A stretch of DNA of 64,000 nt from Massilia rubra (GTDB taxonomy: Bacteria; Pseudomonadota; Gammaproteobacteria; Burkholderiales; Burkholderiaceae_D). The notes under the pieces were generated by a model, which was not told the origin of the DNA, made no database searches, and saw only the letters and a program-made list of their open reading frames with translations. Made by a program: the position numbers and the translations under genes. This document shows positions 30,108 to 39,686 of this stretch, piece by piece (position 1 is the first letter of the stretch; every line of letters starts with the position of its first letter). The DNA lies in NCBI RefSeq assembly GCF_011682065.1, contig NZ_VUYU01000001.1, positions 372,001 through 436,000 of the forward strand, given 5' to 3'.

Positions 30108-30897
30108 CAGCGCCTTTCCTGTAGGCCCACACCAGCATGGCGATGCCGCCCGCGATCATCGGCAGCGACAGCATCTGGCCCGACGTGACCGGCAAGCCGG
30201 CCACGCTGACCTGCCAGTCCGGCACGCGGAAGTATTCGGTGAAAAAGCGCGCGCAGCCGTACAGCAGGGTGAACATCGCCCCCACCGCCAGGCGCGGGCG
30301 CTCCTTGCGCGCATAGATCCACAGCAGCACGAACACCACCAGGCCGTCGACGATCAACTGGTACAGCGGCGACGGATGGCGCGGTCCCTGCACGCCCGGC
30401 CACAGCATGGCCCACGGCAGGCTGGGGTCGGCCACGCGGCCCGGCAGTTCGGCATTGATGAAGTTGCCCATGCGTCCGGCGGCATAGCCGAGCGGGACCA
30501 GCGGGGCGATGAAATCGTAGACGTCGAGCAGATTGCGCTTGGCCTTGCGCGCCCACAATCCCATGGCCAGCAGCACCCCGAGAAAGCCGCCGTGGAACGA
30601 CATGCCGCCCTGCCACACCTTGAAGATCGCCACCGGATCGGCCATGAAGCGCGCCGGTTGATAGAAGAAGACTTCGCCCAGGCGCCCGCCGATGATCACT
30701 CCGAGCATGCCGTAGAACAGCATGTCGTCCAGGTCTTCCTTTTTCCAGCCGCGCGCGGCGATGTGCGGCTGCCTGATGCGCACGCGCCCGAGGGCGAGGA
30801 ACATGGCGAACGCCAGCACGTACATCAGGCCGTACCAGTGCACGTGCAGCGGGCCGAGCGAAAAGGCGACGGGGTCAGGCATCGGGTGGGTCAGCAT
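30058..30897 (-). CDS. lgt: prolipoprotein diacylglyceryl transferase
   Basis: 279-aa inner-membrane enzyme that attaches diacylglycerol to the lipobox Cys of prolipoproteins. It shows the family signature [14 protein letters not shown], the conserved [11 protein letters not shown] and the N-terminal [13 protein letters not shown]. The start at 30897 fits the usual MLxHP opening and lies inside the 3' end of the upstream lysR-type gene (23-bp overlap). Its own 3' end overlaps the convergent permease gene. Confidence 0.96.
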   Translation of the reverse strand: MLTHPMPDPVAFSLGPLHVHWYGLMYVLAFAMFLALGRVRIRQPHIAARGWKKEDLDDMLFYGMLGVIIGGRLGEVFFYQPARFMADPVAIFKVWQGGMSFHGGFLGVLLAMGLWARKAKRNLLDVYDFIAPLVPLGYAAGRMGNFINAELPGRVADPSLPWAMLWPGVQGPRHPSPLYQLIVDGLVVFVLLWIYARKERPRLAVGAMFTLLYGCARFFTEYFRVPDWQVSVAGLPVTSGQMLSLPMIAGGIAMLVWAYRKGAVSETPSTAYNRPAHTK

Positions 30898-31792
30898 CGG
30901 TATTCTTTCGTAGTAAATCCAAAAAGCCCTGCAGGACCGGCGAGACGGCGTCGCGCCGCCAGGCCAGCCCGGTTTCCACCTGCGGCGTCGGATCGCGCAG
31001 GGCCCGGTATTCTACGCCGGGCCGCATCAGGTTGGACACCGATTGTGGCACAAGTGCCATCCCCATGCCGGCCGAGACGAGGCTGACGATGGTCTGCATC
31101 TGGATCGCTTCCTGCCCGATCTCGGGGGTGATGCCGGCCGCGCGAAAGCAGGCCAGGATGGCGTCGTGCAGGGCCGGCGCGATCGGGCGCGGAAAGATGA
31201 TCAGCGGCAGCGGCGGCAGCGCGGCCAGGGCCACCGCCTGGCCGGGCGCGCCGCTGACGACGCCGGCCGGCAGGGCCACGATCAGCGGCTCGGTCAGCAC
31301 CTTCAGGTAATCGAGCTCCAGGCGCGCCTTGTCCGGCAGCGGCGCGATCAAGAGGCCGGTATCGATGCGCCCGTGCAGCAGGTCGTCGATCTGGACGTCG
31401 GAAGTCGCTTCCTGCAGCGCGATACTTACTTGCGGAAAAGCCGCGCGGTAGCGGCGCAGGAAGGGCGGCAGCACGCTGTAATCGGCCGAGGACACGAACG
31501 CCAGCGACAGGCGCCCGGCCGCGCCGCCGGCCGCGCGTTGCACCAGTGCGGGAAGAAGGGCGCTGGCGGCCAGGATGCGGCGCGCTTCCGGCAGCAGGGC
31601 GGCGCCGGCCGGCGTGAGCTCGACGGCGCGGCGGCTGCGCGCGAACAGCGGCGCGCCGAGCAACTCTTCGAGTCCCTGGATGGTTTGCGACAGCGGCGGC
31701 TGGGTCATGTGCAGGCGTAGCGCGGCTTTGCCGAAGTGAAGTTCTTCGGCGACGGCGACAAAATAGCGCAACTGGCGCAGTTCAAGGTGCAT
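30875..31792 (-). CDS. LysR-family transcriptional regulator
   Basis: 305 aa. N-terminal winged HTH ([38 protein letters not shown]) plus a two-lobed effector domain. The start at 31792 is the Met at the normal LysR position; the longer frame lacks support. It is divergent from ilvD across 128 bp and probably regulates it or itself. It overlaps lgt downstream. Confidence 0.9.
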   Translation of the reverse strand: MHLELRQLRYFVAVAEELHFGKAALRLHMTQPPLSQTIQGLEELLGAPLFARSRRAVELTPAGAALLPEARRILAASALLPALVQRAAGGAAGRLSLAFVSSADYSVLPPFLRRYRAAFPQVSIALQEATSDVQIDDLLHGRIDTGLLIAPLPDKARLELDYLKVLTEPLIVALPAGVVSGAPGQAVALAALPPLPLIIFPRPIAPALHDAILACFRAAGITPEIGQEAIQMQTIVSLVSAGMGMALVPQSVSNLMRPGVEYRALRDPTPQVETGLAWRRDAVSPVLQGFLDLLRKNTDADPPDA

Positions 31793-31920
31793 CGATATGG
31801 CTTTCCATCTCAATCGGGGGCTGTGATATGAATCGCGACTCACAGGCATGCAAATGATATATTTGACGCGCGCTTGCCTGCAAGGCATTCTTGTCGCTAT
31901 CAAATCATCCGGAGCAAGCC

Positions 31921-33606
31921 ATGTCAGACCAGCCACGCTACAACCGTCGTTCCCGCAACATCACCGAAGGCGTCTCGCGCAGCCCGAACCGCTCGATGTA
32001 CTACGCCATGGGCTATGAAACCGAGGACTTCGACAAGCCGATGATCGGCATCGCCAACGGCCACTCCACCATTACCCCGTGCAACTCGGGCCTGCAAAAG
32101 CTGGCCGACATTGCCATTACCACGATCAAGGCGGCCGGCGCCAATCCCCAGGTGTTCGGCACGCCGACCATTTCGGACGGCATGTCGATGGGCACGGAAG
32201 GCATGAAATATTCGCTCATCTCGCGCGAAGTGATCGCCGACTGCATCGAAACAGCCGTCAACGGCCAGTGGATGGATGGCGTGGTCGTGATCGGCGGCTG
32301 CGACAAGAACATGCCGGGCGGGATGATCGCCCTGGCGCGCACCAATGTGCCTGGCATTTATGTGTACGGCGGCACCATCAAGCCGGGCAACTGGAAAGGC
32401 AAGGACCTGACCATCGTCTCGGCCTTCGAGGCGGTGGGGGAATTTACGGCCGGGCGCATGTCGAAGGAAGACTTCGACGGCATCGAGCGCAACGCCTGCC
32501 CCTCGGCCGGTTCCTGCGGCGGCATGTACACGGCCAACACCATGTCGTCCTCGTTCGAGGCGCTGGGAATGGGTTTGCTGTATTCGTCGACCATGGCCAA
32601 TCCGGACGATGAAAAGGTCGGCTCGGCCGCCGAATCGGCGCGCGTGCTGGTCGAGGCCGTTAAAAAGGACCTCAAGCCGCGCGACATCATCACCCGCAAA
32701 TCGATCGAGAACGCCGTTTCCCTGATCATGGCCACGGGCGGCTCGACCAACGCCGTGCTGCATTACCTGGCGATTGCCCACGCGGCCGAAGTCGAGTGGA
32801 CCATCGACGACTTCGAGCGCGTGCGCCAGAAAGTGCCGGTCATCTGTAACCTCAAGCCGTCCGGGCAGTACGTGGCGACCGACCTGCACAAGGCCGGCGG
32901 CGTGCCGCAAGTGCTCAAGCTCTTGCTCGACGCCGGCCTCTTGCACGGCGACTGCATCACCATTACCGGCCGCACGATCGCCGAGGAACTGGCCGAGATC
33001 CCGTCGGTACCAGACCCGAAGCAGGATGTTATCCGCACGATCGACAAGGCGCTGTACCGCCAGGGGCACCTGGCTATCCTCAAGGGAAATCTGTCGCCGG
33101 AAGGCTGCGTGGCCAAGATCACCGGGCTGAAAAATCCCGTGATCACCGGTCCGGCGCGCGTGTTCAACGACGAATATACGGCCATGGATGCGATCCTGGC
33201 CGACGGCATCAAGGCGGGCGACGTGCTGGTGATGCGTTACCTGGGGCCGAAGGGCGGTCCCGGCATGCCGGAAATGCTGGCGCCGACGGCGGCGCTGATC
33301 GGCAAGGGACTGGGCGAATCGGTGGGCTTGATTACGGACGGACGTTTTTCGGGCGGGACCTGGGGCATGGTGGTCGGCCACGTGGCGCCGGAAGCCTTCG
33401 ATGGCGGTACGATTGCCTTGGTGGAAGAGGGCGACTCGGTGACCATCGATGCGCATCAGCAACTGATCCAGCTGAATGTGAGCGATGAGGAAATTGCCCG
33501 CCGCCGCGCCAACTGGGTCAAGCCGGCGCCGCGCTATACGCGCGGGGTGCTGGCCAAGTTCGCGGCACTGGCCTCGTCGGCCAGCAAGGGAGCGGTGACG
33601 GGGTAA
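31921..33606 (+). CDS. ilvD: dihydroxy-acid dehydratase
   Basis: 561 aa. Converts 2,3-dihydroxy-isovalerate or -methylvalerate to the 2-keto acids in valine, isoleucine and leucine synthesis. The Fe-S ligand cysteines lie in [16 protein letters not shown] and [17 protein letters not shown], and the catalytic region GRFSGGTWG is intact. GGAG precedes the ATG at 31921. A short palindrome TGCCT-GCA-AGGCA (31875-31887) in the divergent promoter could be a LysR contact site. Confidence 0.96.
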   Translation: MSDQPRYNRRSRNITEGVSRSPNRSMYYAMGYETEDFDKPMIGIANGHSTITPCNSGLQKLADIAITTIKAAGANPQVFGTPTISDGMSMGTEGMKYSLISREVIADCIETAVNGQWMDGVVVIGGCDKNMPGGMIALARTNVPGIYVYGGTIKPGNWKGKDLTIVSAFEAVGEFTAGRMSKEDFDGIERNACPSAGSCGGMYTANTMSSSFEALGMGLLYSSTMANPDDEKVGSAAESARVLVEAVKKDLKPRDIITRKSIENAVSLIMATGGSTNAVLHYLAIAHAAEVEWTIDDFERVRQKVPVICNLKPSGQYVATDLHKAGGVPQVLKLLLDAGLLHGDCITITGRTIAEELAEIPSVPDPKQDVIRTIDKALYRQGHLAILKGNLSPEGCVAKITGLKNPVITGPARVFNDEYTAMDAILADGIKAGDVLVMRYLGPKGGPGMPEMLAPTAALIGKGLGESVGLITDGRFSGGTWGMVVGHVAPEAFDGGTIALVEEGDSVTIDAHQQLIQLNVSDEEIARRRANWVKPAPRYTRGVLAKFAALASSASKGAVTG

Positions 33607-33648
33607 ATAAACCGTCGCTTCTGGCCGTTTCTGGCCGTCGACCCATAA

Positions 33649-33730
33649 ACCGTCGCCCCCGCGCAGGCGGGGGTCCATACCACCTTTGATCACAGGTGCC
33701 ATGGACCCCCGCCTGCGCGGGGGCGACGGT
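33649..33730. repeat. REPIN-like inverted pair 1
   Basis: Perfect 30-bp inverted repeat (33649-33678 and 33701-33730) separated by 22 bp. Each arm holds the palindromic core CCCCCGCGCAGGCGGGGG followed by a GTCC/GGAC tail and CGACGG at the outer side. It is related to the pairs at 43562 and 46953. It follows ilvD and may also stop transcription. Confidence 0.8.
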
Positions 33731-33873
33731 GTTTAAGTCAACGGCCGGATTGGCGCACCGGCGACGGTGTTTAAGTCAGAGGCCGGATTGGCGCGGGGGC
33801 GACGGTGTTTGAGTCAGAGGCCGGATTGGCGCGCAGGCGCCGGTCTTCAGGTCATCGGCGCTCGCGCTTGCCC
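33722..33873. repeat. 38-bp tandem repeat, four units
   Basis: Units start at 33722, 33760, 33798 and 33836. The first three share GGCGACGGTGTTTAAGTCA followed by CGGCCGGATTGGCGC with few changes; the fourth is diverged. The first unit begins inside the outer end of the REPIN arm, so the array seems to have grown from it. No open frame spans it. Confidence 0.85.
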
Positions 33874-33886
33874 GGCGCTCAAGAGC

Positions 33887-34117
33887 CTAGCGCTTGTTGG
33901 CCTTGTCAAACGCTTCCTTGATGCGGTCCTTGCGCCGTTGCTCATCGACGTTGTGGGCTTTTTTCTTGTCCAGTCCGAAAATCTTTTCGACAAACTCGAA
34001 CCACAGGAAGGCCACGAACATCAGCCCGATGATCCACCACCACGACAACTCGGCAAAACGCCAGACTTCGAAATAGCGCAGGCCCACAAGCGCTGCAATT
34101 AATAGAATCACTGGCAT
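33887..34117 (-). CDS. small Trp-rich membrane protein
   Basis: 76 aa with one or two hydrophobic segments, including VWRFAELSWWWIIGLMFVAF, and a basic, helical tail (KDRIKEAFDKANK). It matches the pattern of the small Trp-rich protein family (TIGR04438-type) of Burkholderiales, function unknown. The start at 34117 has AAGGAG upstream. It is divergent from the cytochrome c gene. Confidence 0.78.
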   Translation of the reverse strand: MPVILLIAALVGLRYFEVWRFAELSWWWIIGLMFVAFLWFEFVEKIFGLDKKKAHNVDEQRRKDRIKEAFDKANKR

Positions 34118-34302
34118 GACAAACTCCTTTTCATATGCGTATCTTACAAACAATTGTCCCGGAGGGGCAGTAAAATCGTGTCCTCTGGCAAATAGTTGGG
34201 TCAACCATACACACGCTTGACCCGTTATAGAGCGTGTGGCCGCACATTCGCATTGACGAAACACGGTAAAATTGCACTCAGTTGTTCACTCTGGAGAAAT
34301 AC

Positions 34303-34611
34303 ATGAAACGGTCCTTGATGTTGTTCACGGTATTGTCGGCACTGGCCTCGTCGAGCGCCATGGCGAACGCCGATCTGGCAAAAGCAAAAAATTGCATGGC
34401 TTGCCACGCGGTCGCGAACAAGGTAGTCGGGCCTGCCTACAAGGATGTTGCGGCCAAGTATGCCGGCCAGAAGGATGCCGAAGCCAAGCTGGTGGCCAAA
34501 GTCTTGAAGGGCGGCGCCGGCGCATGGGGCGCGGTACCGATGCCAGCCAATCCGCAGGTGAGCGACGCTGAAGCGCATACCCTGGTGAAATGGATCCTGG
34601 CCCAGAAGTAA
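34303..34611 (+). CDS. periplasmic cytochrome c (c551/c552 type)
   Basis: 102 aa with a signal peptide cleaved after SSAMANA. The heme motif is CMACH, and the distal Met ligand is probably in AVPMPANPQVSD. Mono-heme class I cytochrome, an electron carrier to terminal oxidases or similar. GGAG precedes the ATG at 34303. The inverted repeat GGGTCAA-N12-TTGACCC (34198-34223) upstream might be an operator. Confidence 0.93.
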   Translation: MKRSLMLFTVLSALASSSAMANADLAKAKNCMACHAVANKVVGPAYKDVAAKYAGQKDAEAKLVAKVLKGGAGAWGAVPMPANPQVSDAEAHTLVKWILAQK

Positions 34612-34625
34612 ATCGCCGCACCCAA

Positions 34626-34655
34626 CAAAAAACGCGCTGTGAGCGCGTTTTTTTA
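34626..34655. terminator. rho-independent terminator after cytochrome c
   Basis: Stem AAAAAACGCGCT / AGCGCGTTTTTT with loop GTG and T-runs on both strands. It can also serve the convergent binding-protein gene. Confidence 0.85.
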
Positions 34656-34693
34656 TGCCGCAAGCGTTGGCCGCAGCCAACGCCCGACAGCGC

Positions 34694-35839
34694 TTACTTG
34701 ACCACGGACATCTTGGTCTTCTTGCCACCCTTGTAGGTGTACATGGTCAGCGCGCCATCCTTGATGTCGCCCTTGTCATCGAACTGGATCAGGCCGGTAA
34801 CGCCCTGATACTTGATTTTTTGCAGTTCCGGCAGGTACTTGACCGGGTCAGCCGACTTGGCGTTCTGCATCGCCGTCGCCATCACCATCACCGCATCGTA
34901 CACATACGGCGAATACAGCTGCACGCTTTCGTTCGGGAAGCGTTTCTTGTAGCGCGCCACGAAGTCGGCGAACGATTTTTCTTGCTCGCCGCTCACGCCG
35001 CCCGCTTCGGCGCAGGTGACGTTGCCTTCGCCCACGCCGTCACCGGCCAGGCGCGCCAGCGATTCGGTGCAAATGCCGTCGCCGCCCATGAACTTGGCGT
35101 TGATGCCGAGCGCCTTCATTTGCTTGAGCATCGGGCCGCCGACCGCATCCATGCCGCCGAAGAAGACCAGGTCCGGCTTCTTGTTCTTGATCGAGGTCAG
35201 GATGGCGGTGAAATCGGTCGCGGTGGCGCTGGTGAATTCCTTGCCGACGATTTTGACCGCCGGATTCTGGGCTTTGGCGCCCTTGAGGAATTCGGTGGCC
35301 ACGCCCTGGCCGTAGGCCGAGCGGTCATCGATCACGGCAATGTTGGTGGCCTTCAGGGTGTCGACCGCGTAGCGGCCCAGGGTGCCGCCGAGCTTGTTGT
35401 CGTTGGCGACCACGCGGAAGGCCGACTTGAAGCCTTGCTTGGTGTATTCGGGGATCGTGGAAGACGGGGAAATCTGGGGAATCCCGGCGTTGTGGTAAAT
35501 CCGCGAAGCCGGTACGGTGGTGCCCGAATTGAGGTGGCCGATCACGCCGTTGACCTTGGCATCGACCAGTTTTTGCGCCACGGCCGTGCCCTGCTTGGGA
35601 TCGGCGCCGTCGTCTTCCAGCACCAGTTCCAGCTTGACCTTCTTGCCATTGATCATGAAGCCTTTGGCGTTCAATTCTTCCACGGCCATCTTGGCGCCGT
35701 TCTCGTTATCCTTGCCCAGGTGCGCGCTGGCGCCCGAAATCGGACCGACGTGGCCGATCTTGACGATGTCTTGTGCGCTGGCGCTGCCGGCGAAGGCCAT
35801 GGCGATTGCGAGTGGAATGAGTTTGGTCGTTAACTGCAT
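34694..35839 (-). CDS. branched-chain amino-acid ABC transporter binding protein
   Basis: 381-aa periplasmic LivK/LivJ-type protein with signal peptide (QLTTKLIPLAIAMAFAGSASA) and mature start QDIVKIGHVGPISGASAHLG. The start at 35839 is chosen because GGAGA lies 7-8 bp upstream; the Met two codons earlier is too close. No permease or ATPase genes are adjacent, so it must dock to a transporter encoded elsewhere. Confidence 0.93.
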   Translation of the reverse strand: MQLTTKLIPLAIAMAFAGSASAQDIVKIGHVGPISGASAHLGKDNENGAKMAVEELNAKGFMINGKKVKLELVLEDDGADPKQGTAVAQKLVDAKVNGVIGHLNSGTTVPASRIYHNAGIPQISPSSTIPEYTKQGFKSAFRVVANDNKLGGTLGRYAVDTLKATNIAVIDDRSAYGQGVATEFLKGAKAQNPAVKIVGKEFTSATATDFTAILTSIKNKKPDLVFFGGMDAVGGPMLKQMKALGINAKFMGGDGICTESLARLAGDGVGEGNVTCAEAGGVSGEQEKSFADFVARYKKRFPNESVQLYSPYVYDAVMVMATAMQNAKSADPVKYLPELQKIKYQGVTGLIQFDDKGDIKDGALTMYTYKGGKKTKMSVVK

Positions 35840-35920
35840 GTGCATTCTCCATTGGATTGAAAACAGACAGCGCTCGTGGCGCCGTTTCGAAAATTTTGTG
35901 TAGGGCAAAAGGTACAACAA

Positions 35921-35949
35921 TTTAAATGCAACGCAAAGCCGATTGTCAA
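35921..35949 (-). promoter_or_regulatory. promoter of the amino-acid binding protein gene
   Basis: On the minus strand: TTGACA, 17-bp spacer, TTTAAA, within a markedly AT-rich stretch. It leaves a leader of about 75 nt. Confidence 0.7.
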
Positions 35950-36085
35950 AATTTTCGCAACAATTTGACGCTGCTCACCATAAACGTGCGTGGCAGGCAT
36001 GCGTGCACAGCGCGCCGCACGCAATTGACGCTGTTTTGTAAGCAAATGAAAGGCGCCGGCCCCAGGCGGGCGCGGGGTGGGGCGA

Positions 36086-36460
36086 TCAGGGCGGCGGCTG
36101 GCGCTGTTGCAGCGCGCCCAGCTCTTGCGCGACGGCGCGCGCGACGATCGCGTCGAGACTATCTTGCAGGCCGCGCCGCAGCTCGGCCGTGATATCGCCG
36201 ACGGCCTGGCGCAGCACCTGTTCCATGCTCTCGCGCAGGCGGTGTTCGAGCATGATGTCGACGCTTCCCTGGAGTTGCTGGACGATGCGGTCGGACAGGC
36301 GCCGCTCCAGCGCCGCCCATTCCGGATCGGCGCCGGCCGGCGCGCTTGCCTGGTCTGCCGGCACGCTCTCGGCGGCGGGCTCGGCCAACGCCTCGCCCTT
36401 ATCGGAAAACAATTCCGTCAATACAGGAATATGCGGGTCGAATGGACGAGCCTGGCTCAT
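36086..36460 (-). CDS. DUF2486-like hypothetical protein
   Basis: 124 aa. A short N-terminal IPVLTELF motif and acidic/Ala-rich linker precede a long amphipathic helix (ERRLSDRIVQQLQGSVDIML, then LRRGLQDSLDAIVARAVAQE). It resembles the DUF2486 family found after holC in Burkholderiales; function unknown. The start overlaps the holC stop as ATGA. Confidence 0.7.
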   Translation of the reverse strand: MSQARPFDPHIPVLTELFSDKGEALAEPAAESVPADQASAPAGADPEWAALERRLSDRIVQQLQGSVDIMLEHRLRESMEQVLRQAVGDITAELRRGLQDSLDAIVARAVAQELGALQQRQPPP

Positions 36461-36882
36461 GACTGGCCTGCGACGAAGTGGGTCAATGGATAGGATTGCT
36501 GCTTGTAGGCCACGTAGCGCTTGCGTCCGGCGGCGGCGTCGCTTTCATCGGTAGAGATGATTTCGAACAGGCGCGCGAAGCAATCGAGCTGGGCTGGCGT
36601 GGCCCGGGTCAGGTTGACCAGCATGTCATGATGCGGCAGCTCGGCCGCCGCATCGTGGGCGATGATGATCGGGGTGTGCGCGGCCAGCGGGTCGCCGGCC
36701 ATCACGTGCGGCAGGAAATCGGTTTCCGACAAGGTCCACAGGGCCTCGTCCAGCGCTTGCGCCTGCGCCGCATCCTCGGCCAGCAGCACCACGCGGGCGC
36801 GGCTGGCAAGGGCTTTGCGCGCCAGCCGGCAGGCGTAGCTCAGCTTGTCCGGGATGTTTGTATGGAAATCGATCCGCGTCAT
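36457..36882 (-). CDS. holC: DNA polymerase III subunit chi
   Basis: 141 aa. MTRIDFHTNIPDKLSYACRL and the ARVVLLAEDAAQAQALDEAL stretch match HolC. The region SETDFLPHVMAGDP corresponds to the conserved FLPH motif. Chi joins the clamp loader and contacts SSB. It is followed by an overlapping DUF2486-like gene. No valS or pepA lies beside it here. Confidence 0.92.
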   Translation of the reverse strand: MTRIDFHTNIPDKLSYACRLARKALASRARVVLLAEDAAQAQALDEALWTLSETDFLPHVMAGDPLAAHTPIIIAHDAAAELPHHDMLVNLTRATPAQLDCFARLFEIISTDESDAAAGRKRYVAYKQQSYPLTHFVAGQS

Positions 36883-36890
36883 CGTCGACC

Positions 36891-37523
36891 TCAGAACACG
36901 AAGCCGGGCGGGGCGGTTTTTTCACCCGGCGCCGGGGCCGGCGCGCCTTTGCGGTCGACCTGGTCGGCCTTCGGCTTCTCGTCCGCTTTTGGCACCACCG
37001 GTTCCGGTGGCGAAGCCGGACTGGCCTTGGGATTCTGGTACGCCACCGGCAGGATCGACTTTTCCGGGTAGGCAGCGTCGGTCAGCATCGAATTCCAGGC
37101 CGCCGGTTCAAAACCGGTCGACTTGGCGCGGCCGATCTTGATGAAGGGCATGCGGCCGTCACCGCCCGCTTCCTTCAGCTTGACTTCATCGGCGGCCGTT
37201 TGCACGGTTTTCTCGACGAACGGAATCCCGCGCTCTTTCAGGAAGGTGCGGCCCTTGTCGCAATAATCGCATTTATTGCGCGTGTACAACACCACCGGAT
37301 GCGCGCGCACCGCCTGCGCCAGCGCATACGGCAGCGGCACGGTGGCCGCGCCGCCGGCGCCGGCCTTGATTTCGATCGGCTTGGCGTTGGCCGGCGGCGG
37401 TTTGTCGCTGAACGTGACCTTGCCCGACGCATCGACCCACTTGTACATCTGTTGCGCGCCGGCGCCGCCTGCGCACAACAGCAGTGCCATCATCGTGCCA
37501 GCCATCTTTTTTGCTACTGTCAT
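36891..37523 (-). CDS. DUF4124-glutaredoxin fusion, exported
   Basis: 210 aa: signal peptide (1-23), a DUF4124 module (MYKWVDASGKVTFSDKPPP), then a glutaredoxin-like domain with redox motif CDYC in LYTRNKCDYCDKGRTFL and the cis-Pro region GRMPFIKIG. The tail is Pro/Lys-rich. It is a probable periplasmic thiol-disulfide protein. It lies 8 bp upstream of holC in the same direction and 26 bp downstream of the prlC start side, so co-transcription is likely. Confidence 0.83.
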   Translation of the reverse strand: MTVAKKMAGTMMALLLCAGGAGAQQMYKWVDASGKVTFSDKPPPANAKPIEIKAGAGGAATVPLPYALAQAVRAHPVVLYTRNKCDYCDKGRTFLKERGIPFVEKTVQTAADEVKLKEAGGDGRMPFIKIGRAKSTGFEPAAWNSMLTDAAYPEKSILPVAYQNPKASPASPPEPVVPKADEKPKADQVDRKGAPAPAPGEKTAPPGFVF

Positions 37524-37549
37524 TACAATTCTCCTGCTGGCACGGTCTT

Positions 37550-39634
37550 TCAGGACTGCATGCCGCTGTGGCGCAACAGCGCATCGATACTGGGCTCGCG
37601 GCCACGGAAAGCCTTGAACGATTCGAGCGCGGGGCGCGAACCGCCGACGGCCAGTATCTCTTGCTGGAAGCGTTTGCCGGTTTCTTCGGAAAGGGCTCCG
37701 CCGCCGGCCTCGACCGCTTCTTCAAAGGCGGCGTACGCATCGGCGGACAATACTTCAGCCCACTTGTAGCTATAGTAACCGGCGGCGTACCCTCCGGCAA
37801 AAATATGTCCGAAAGAATGTTGGAAACGGTTAAATGCGGGCGGCATCATGACCGAGAACTTCTGGCGCACGTCGTTGATCAGTTCCTGCACCGTCTGCTT
37901 GCTGGCCGGGTCGAAGTCGTAGTGCAGGTGCATGTCGACCAGCGAAAACTCCACCTGGCGCAGGGTTTGCAGGCCGGACTGGAAGTTTTTGGCGGCCAGC
38001 ATCTTGTCGTACAGCGCGCGCGGCAGCGGCTCGCCGGTCTTCACGTGGGCGGTCAGGTGCTGCAGCACGTCCCATTCCCAGCAAAAGTTTTCCATGAATT
38101 GCGATGGCAGTTCGACCGCATCCCACTCCACGCCGGAAATGCCGGAGACGGCGATTTCGTCCACTTGCGTGAGCATATGGTGCAAACCGTGGCCAAATTC
38201 GTGGAACAGGGTCGTTACTTCGTCGTGCGTGAAGAGCGATGGCTGCAACTGGCCGTCGACGCTGGCCGGCGGCGTGAAGTTGCAGGTCAGGTAAGCCACT
38301 GGTGTCTGCAGCAGGCCGCCGGTTTGCAGGCGACGTCCGCGGGCGTCGTCCATCCAGGCGCCGCCGCCCTTGCCGCTGCGCGCGTACAGGTCGAGGTAGA
38401 ACTGGCCGACCAGCTTGCCGCCCTTCTCGATGCGGAAAAAGCGCACGTCCGGATGCCAGACGGCGGCCGTGTCGGGCAAGATCCGTACCGAGAACAGGCT
38501 TTGCACCAGGCGGAACAGGCCGTCGACGACTTTCGGCTCGGGGAAGTATTCCTTCACTTCCTGGGCCGAGAAGGCGTAGCGGCGCTCGCGCAGTTTTTCG
38601 GACGCGTAGCTCAGGTCCCAGGCTTCGACCTGGTCGATGCCGAGTTCATCCTTGGCAAAGGCGCGCAGTTCGGCCAGGTCCTGCTCGGCGAACGGACGCG
38701 CGCGGCGCGCCAGGTCTTCCAGGAATTCGATCACGTGTTCGGGGCTCTGGGCCATCTTCGGCACCAGCGAGACTTCGGCGAAATTGCGATAGTCGAGCAA
38801 TTTGGCTTCTTCGTCGCGCAATTTCAGCAAACTGGCGATGTTGCTGCTGTTATCCCATTTTTCCAGCTCGCTGAACACGGTGCCCATTTCGGACGCTTTG
38901 GTGGCGCTGGCGCGGTAGATCGTTTCGCGCAGTTCGCGCTTGTCGGCAAATTGCAGGATCGGGAAGTAGGATGGGAAGTGCAGGGTGAACTGCCAGCCGG
39001 CCTTGCCGTCTTTCTCGGCGGCGGCGCGCGCGGCTTGCTTGACGTCGTCCGGCAGGCCGGCCAGGTCGGCTTCCACTTCCACCGTCAGCTTGTAGTCGTT
39101 GGTGGCGTCGAGCACGTTTTCCGAAAAGCGCGTCGAGATGCTGGCGTGCTGCTCCTGGATGGCGGCAAAGCGCTCCTTTTTCGACTCCGGCAGTTCGGCC
39201 CCGCCCAGGCGGAAGTCGCGCAGGGCGTTTTCGACGATGCGCTTGCGCGCCGCCGACAGCGTGTCGTAGGCGGCGCTGGCGCGAATCGCCTTGTACTTGG
39301 CGAACAGCGCTTCGTTCTGGGCCAGCGCGGTCCAGAATTCGGTCACCTTCGGCTGGTTGTCGTTGTAGGTGGCGCGCAGTTCCGGCGTGTCCACCACATT
39401 GTTCAGGTGGCTGACCACGCCCCAGGCGCGGCCCAGCTGTTCGGTCGCTTCTTCCAGCGGAATGACGAAGTTGTCCCATGTCACATCGTCGGCCGGCGCT
39501 TCCAGCTCGGCCACGACCGCGCTCGCCTGCGCGATCAACTGGTCGATGGCCGGCGTGACGTGCTCCGGCTTGATATCGTTAAAACGTGGCAGGTCGCTGA
39601 AATCGAGCAGGGGATTGCTGGTATCGGTAGTCAT
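37550..39634 (-). CDS. prlC: oligopeptidase A (M3 metallopeptidase)
   Basis: 694-aa cytoplasmic zinc peptidase. The zinc motif HEFGH is in TLFHEFGHGLHHML (about residue 475), with the third ligand region GVEWDAVELPSQFMENFCWE downstream. It degrades signal peptides and short peptides. It follows folD in the same direction with a 52-bp gap. Length and motifs are standard for the family. Confidence 0.95.
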   Translation of the reverse strand: MTTDTSNPLLDFSDLPRFNDIKPEHVTPAIDQLIAQASAVVAELEAPADDVTWDNFVIPLEEATEQLGRAWGVVSHLNNVVDTPELRATYNDNQPKVTEFWTALAQNEALFAKYKAIRASAAYDTLSAARKRIVENALRDFRLGGAELPESKKERFAAIQEQHASISTRFSENVLDATNDYKLTVEVEADLAGLPDDVKQAARAAAEKDGKAGWQFTLHFPSYFPILQFADKRELRETIYRASATKASEMGTVFSELEKWDNSSNIASLLKLRDEEAKLLDYRNFAEVSLVPKMAQSPEHVIEFLEDLARRARPFAEQDLAELRAFAKDELGIDQVEAWDLSYASEKLRERRYAFSAQEVKEYFPEPKVVDGLFRLVQSLFSVRILPDTAAVWHPDVRFFRIEKGGKLVGQFYLDLYARSGKGGGAWMDDARGRRLQTGGLLQTPVAYLTCNFTPPASVDGQLQPSLFTHDEVTTLFHEFGHGLHHMLTQVDEIAVSGISGVEWDAVELPSQFMENFCWEWDVLQHLTAHVKTGEPLPRALYDKMLAAKNFQSGLQTLRQVEFSLVDMHLHYDFDPASKQTVQELINDVRQKFSVMMPPAFNRFQHSFGHIFAGGYAAGYYSYKWAEVLSADAYAAFEEAVEAGGGALSEETGKRFQQEILAVGGSRPALESFKAFRGREPSIDALLRHSGMQS

Positions 39635-39686
39635 GGTGGTTTCCTCAAGTCGGTTTCAATAAGTCGTCAGTCGCGCCGGCGCGTGT

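Noticed and set aside
33722-33873. Possible CRISPR array
   Set aside because: Repeats are contiguous 38-bp units with no spacers and no cas genes nearby.
36014-36085. Extra small gene upstream of the amino-acid binding protein
   Set aside because: Short frames there lack start context and overlap the predicted promoter region or the DUF2486-like gene end.
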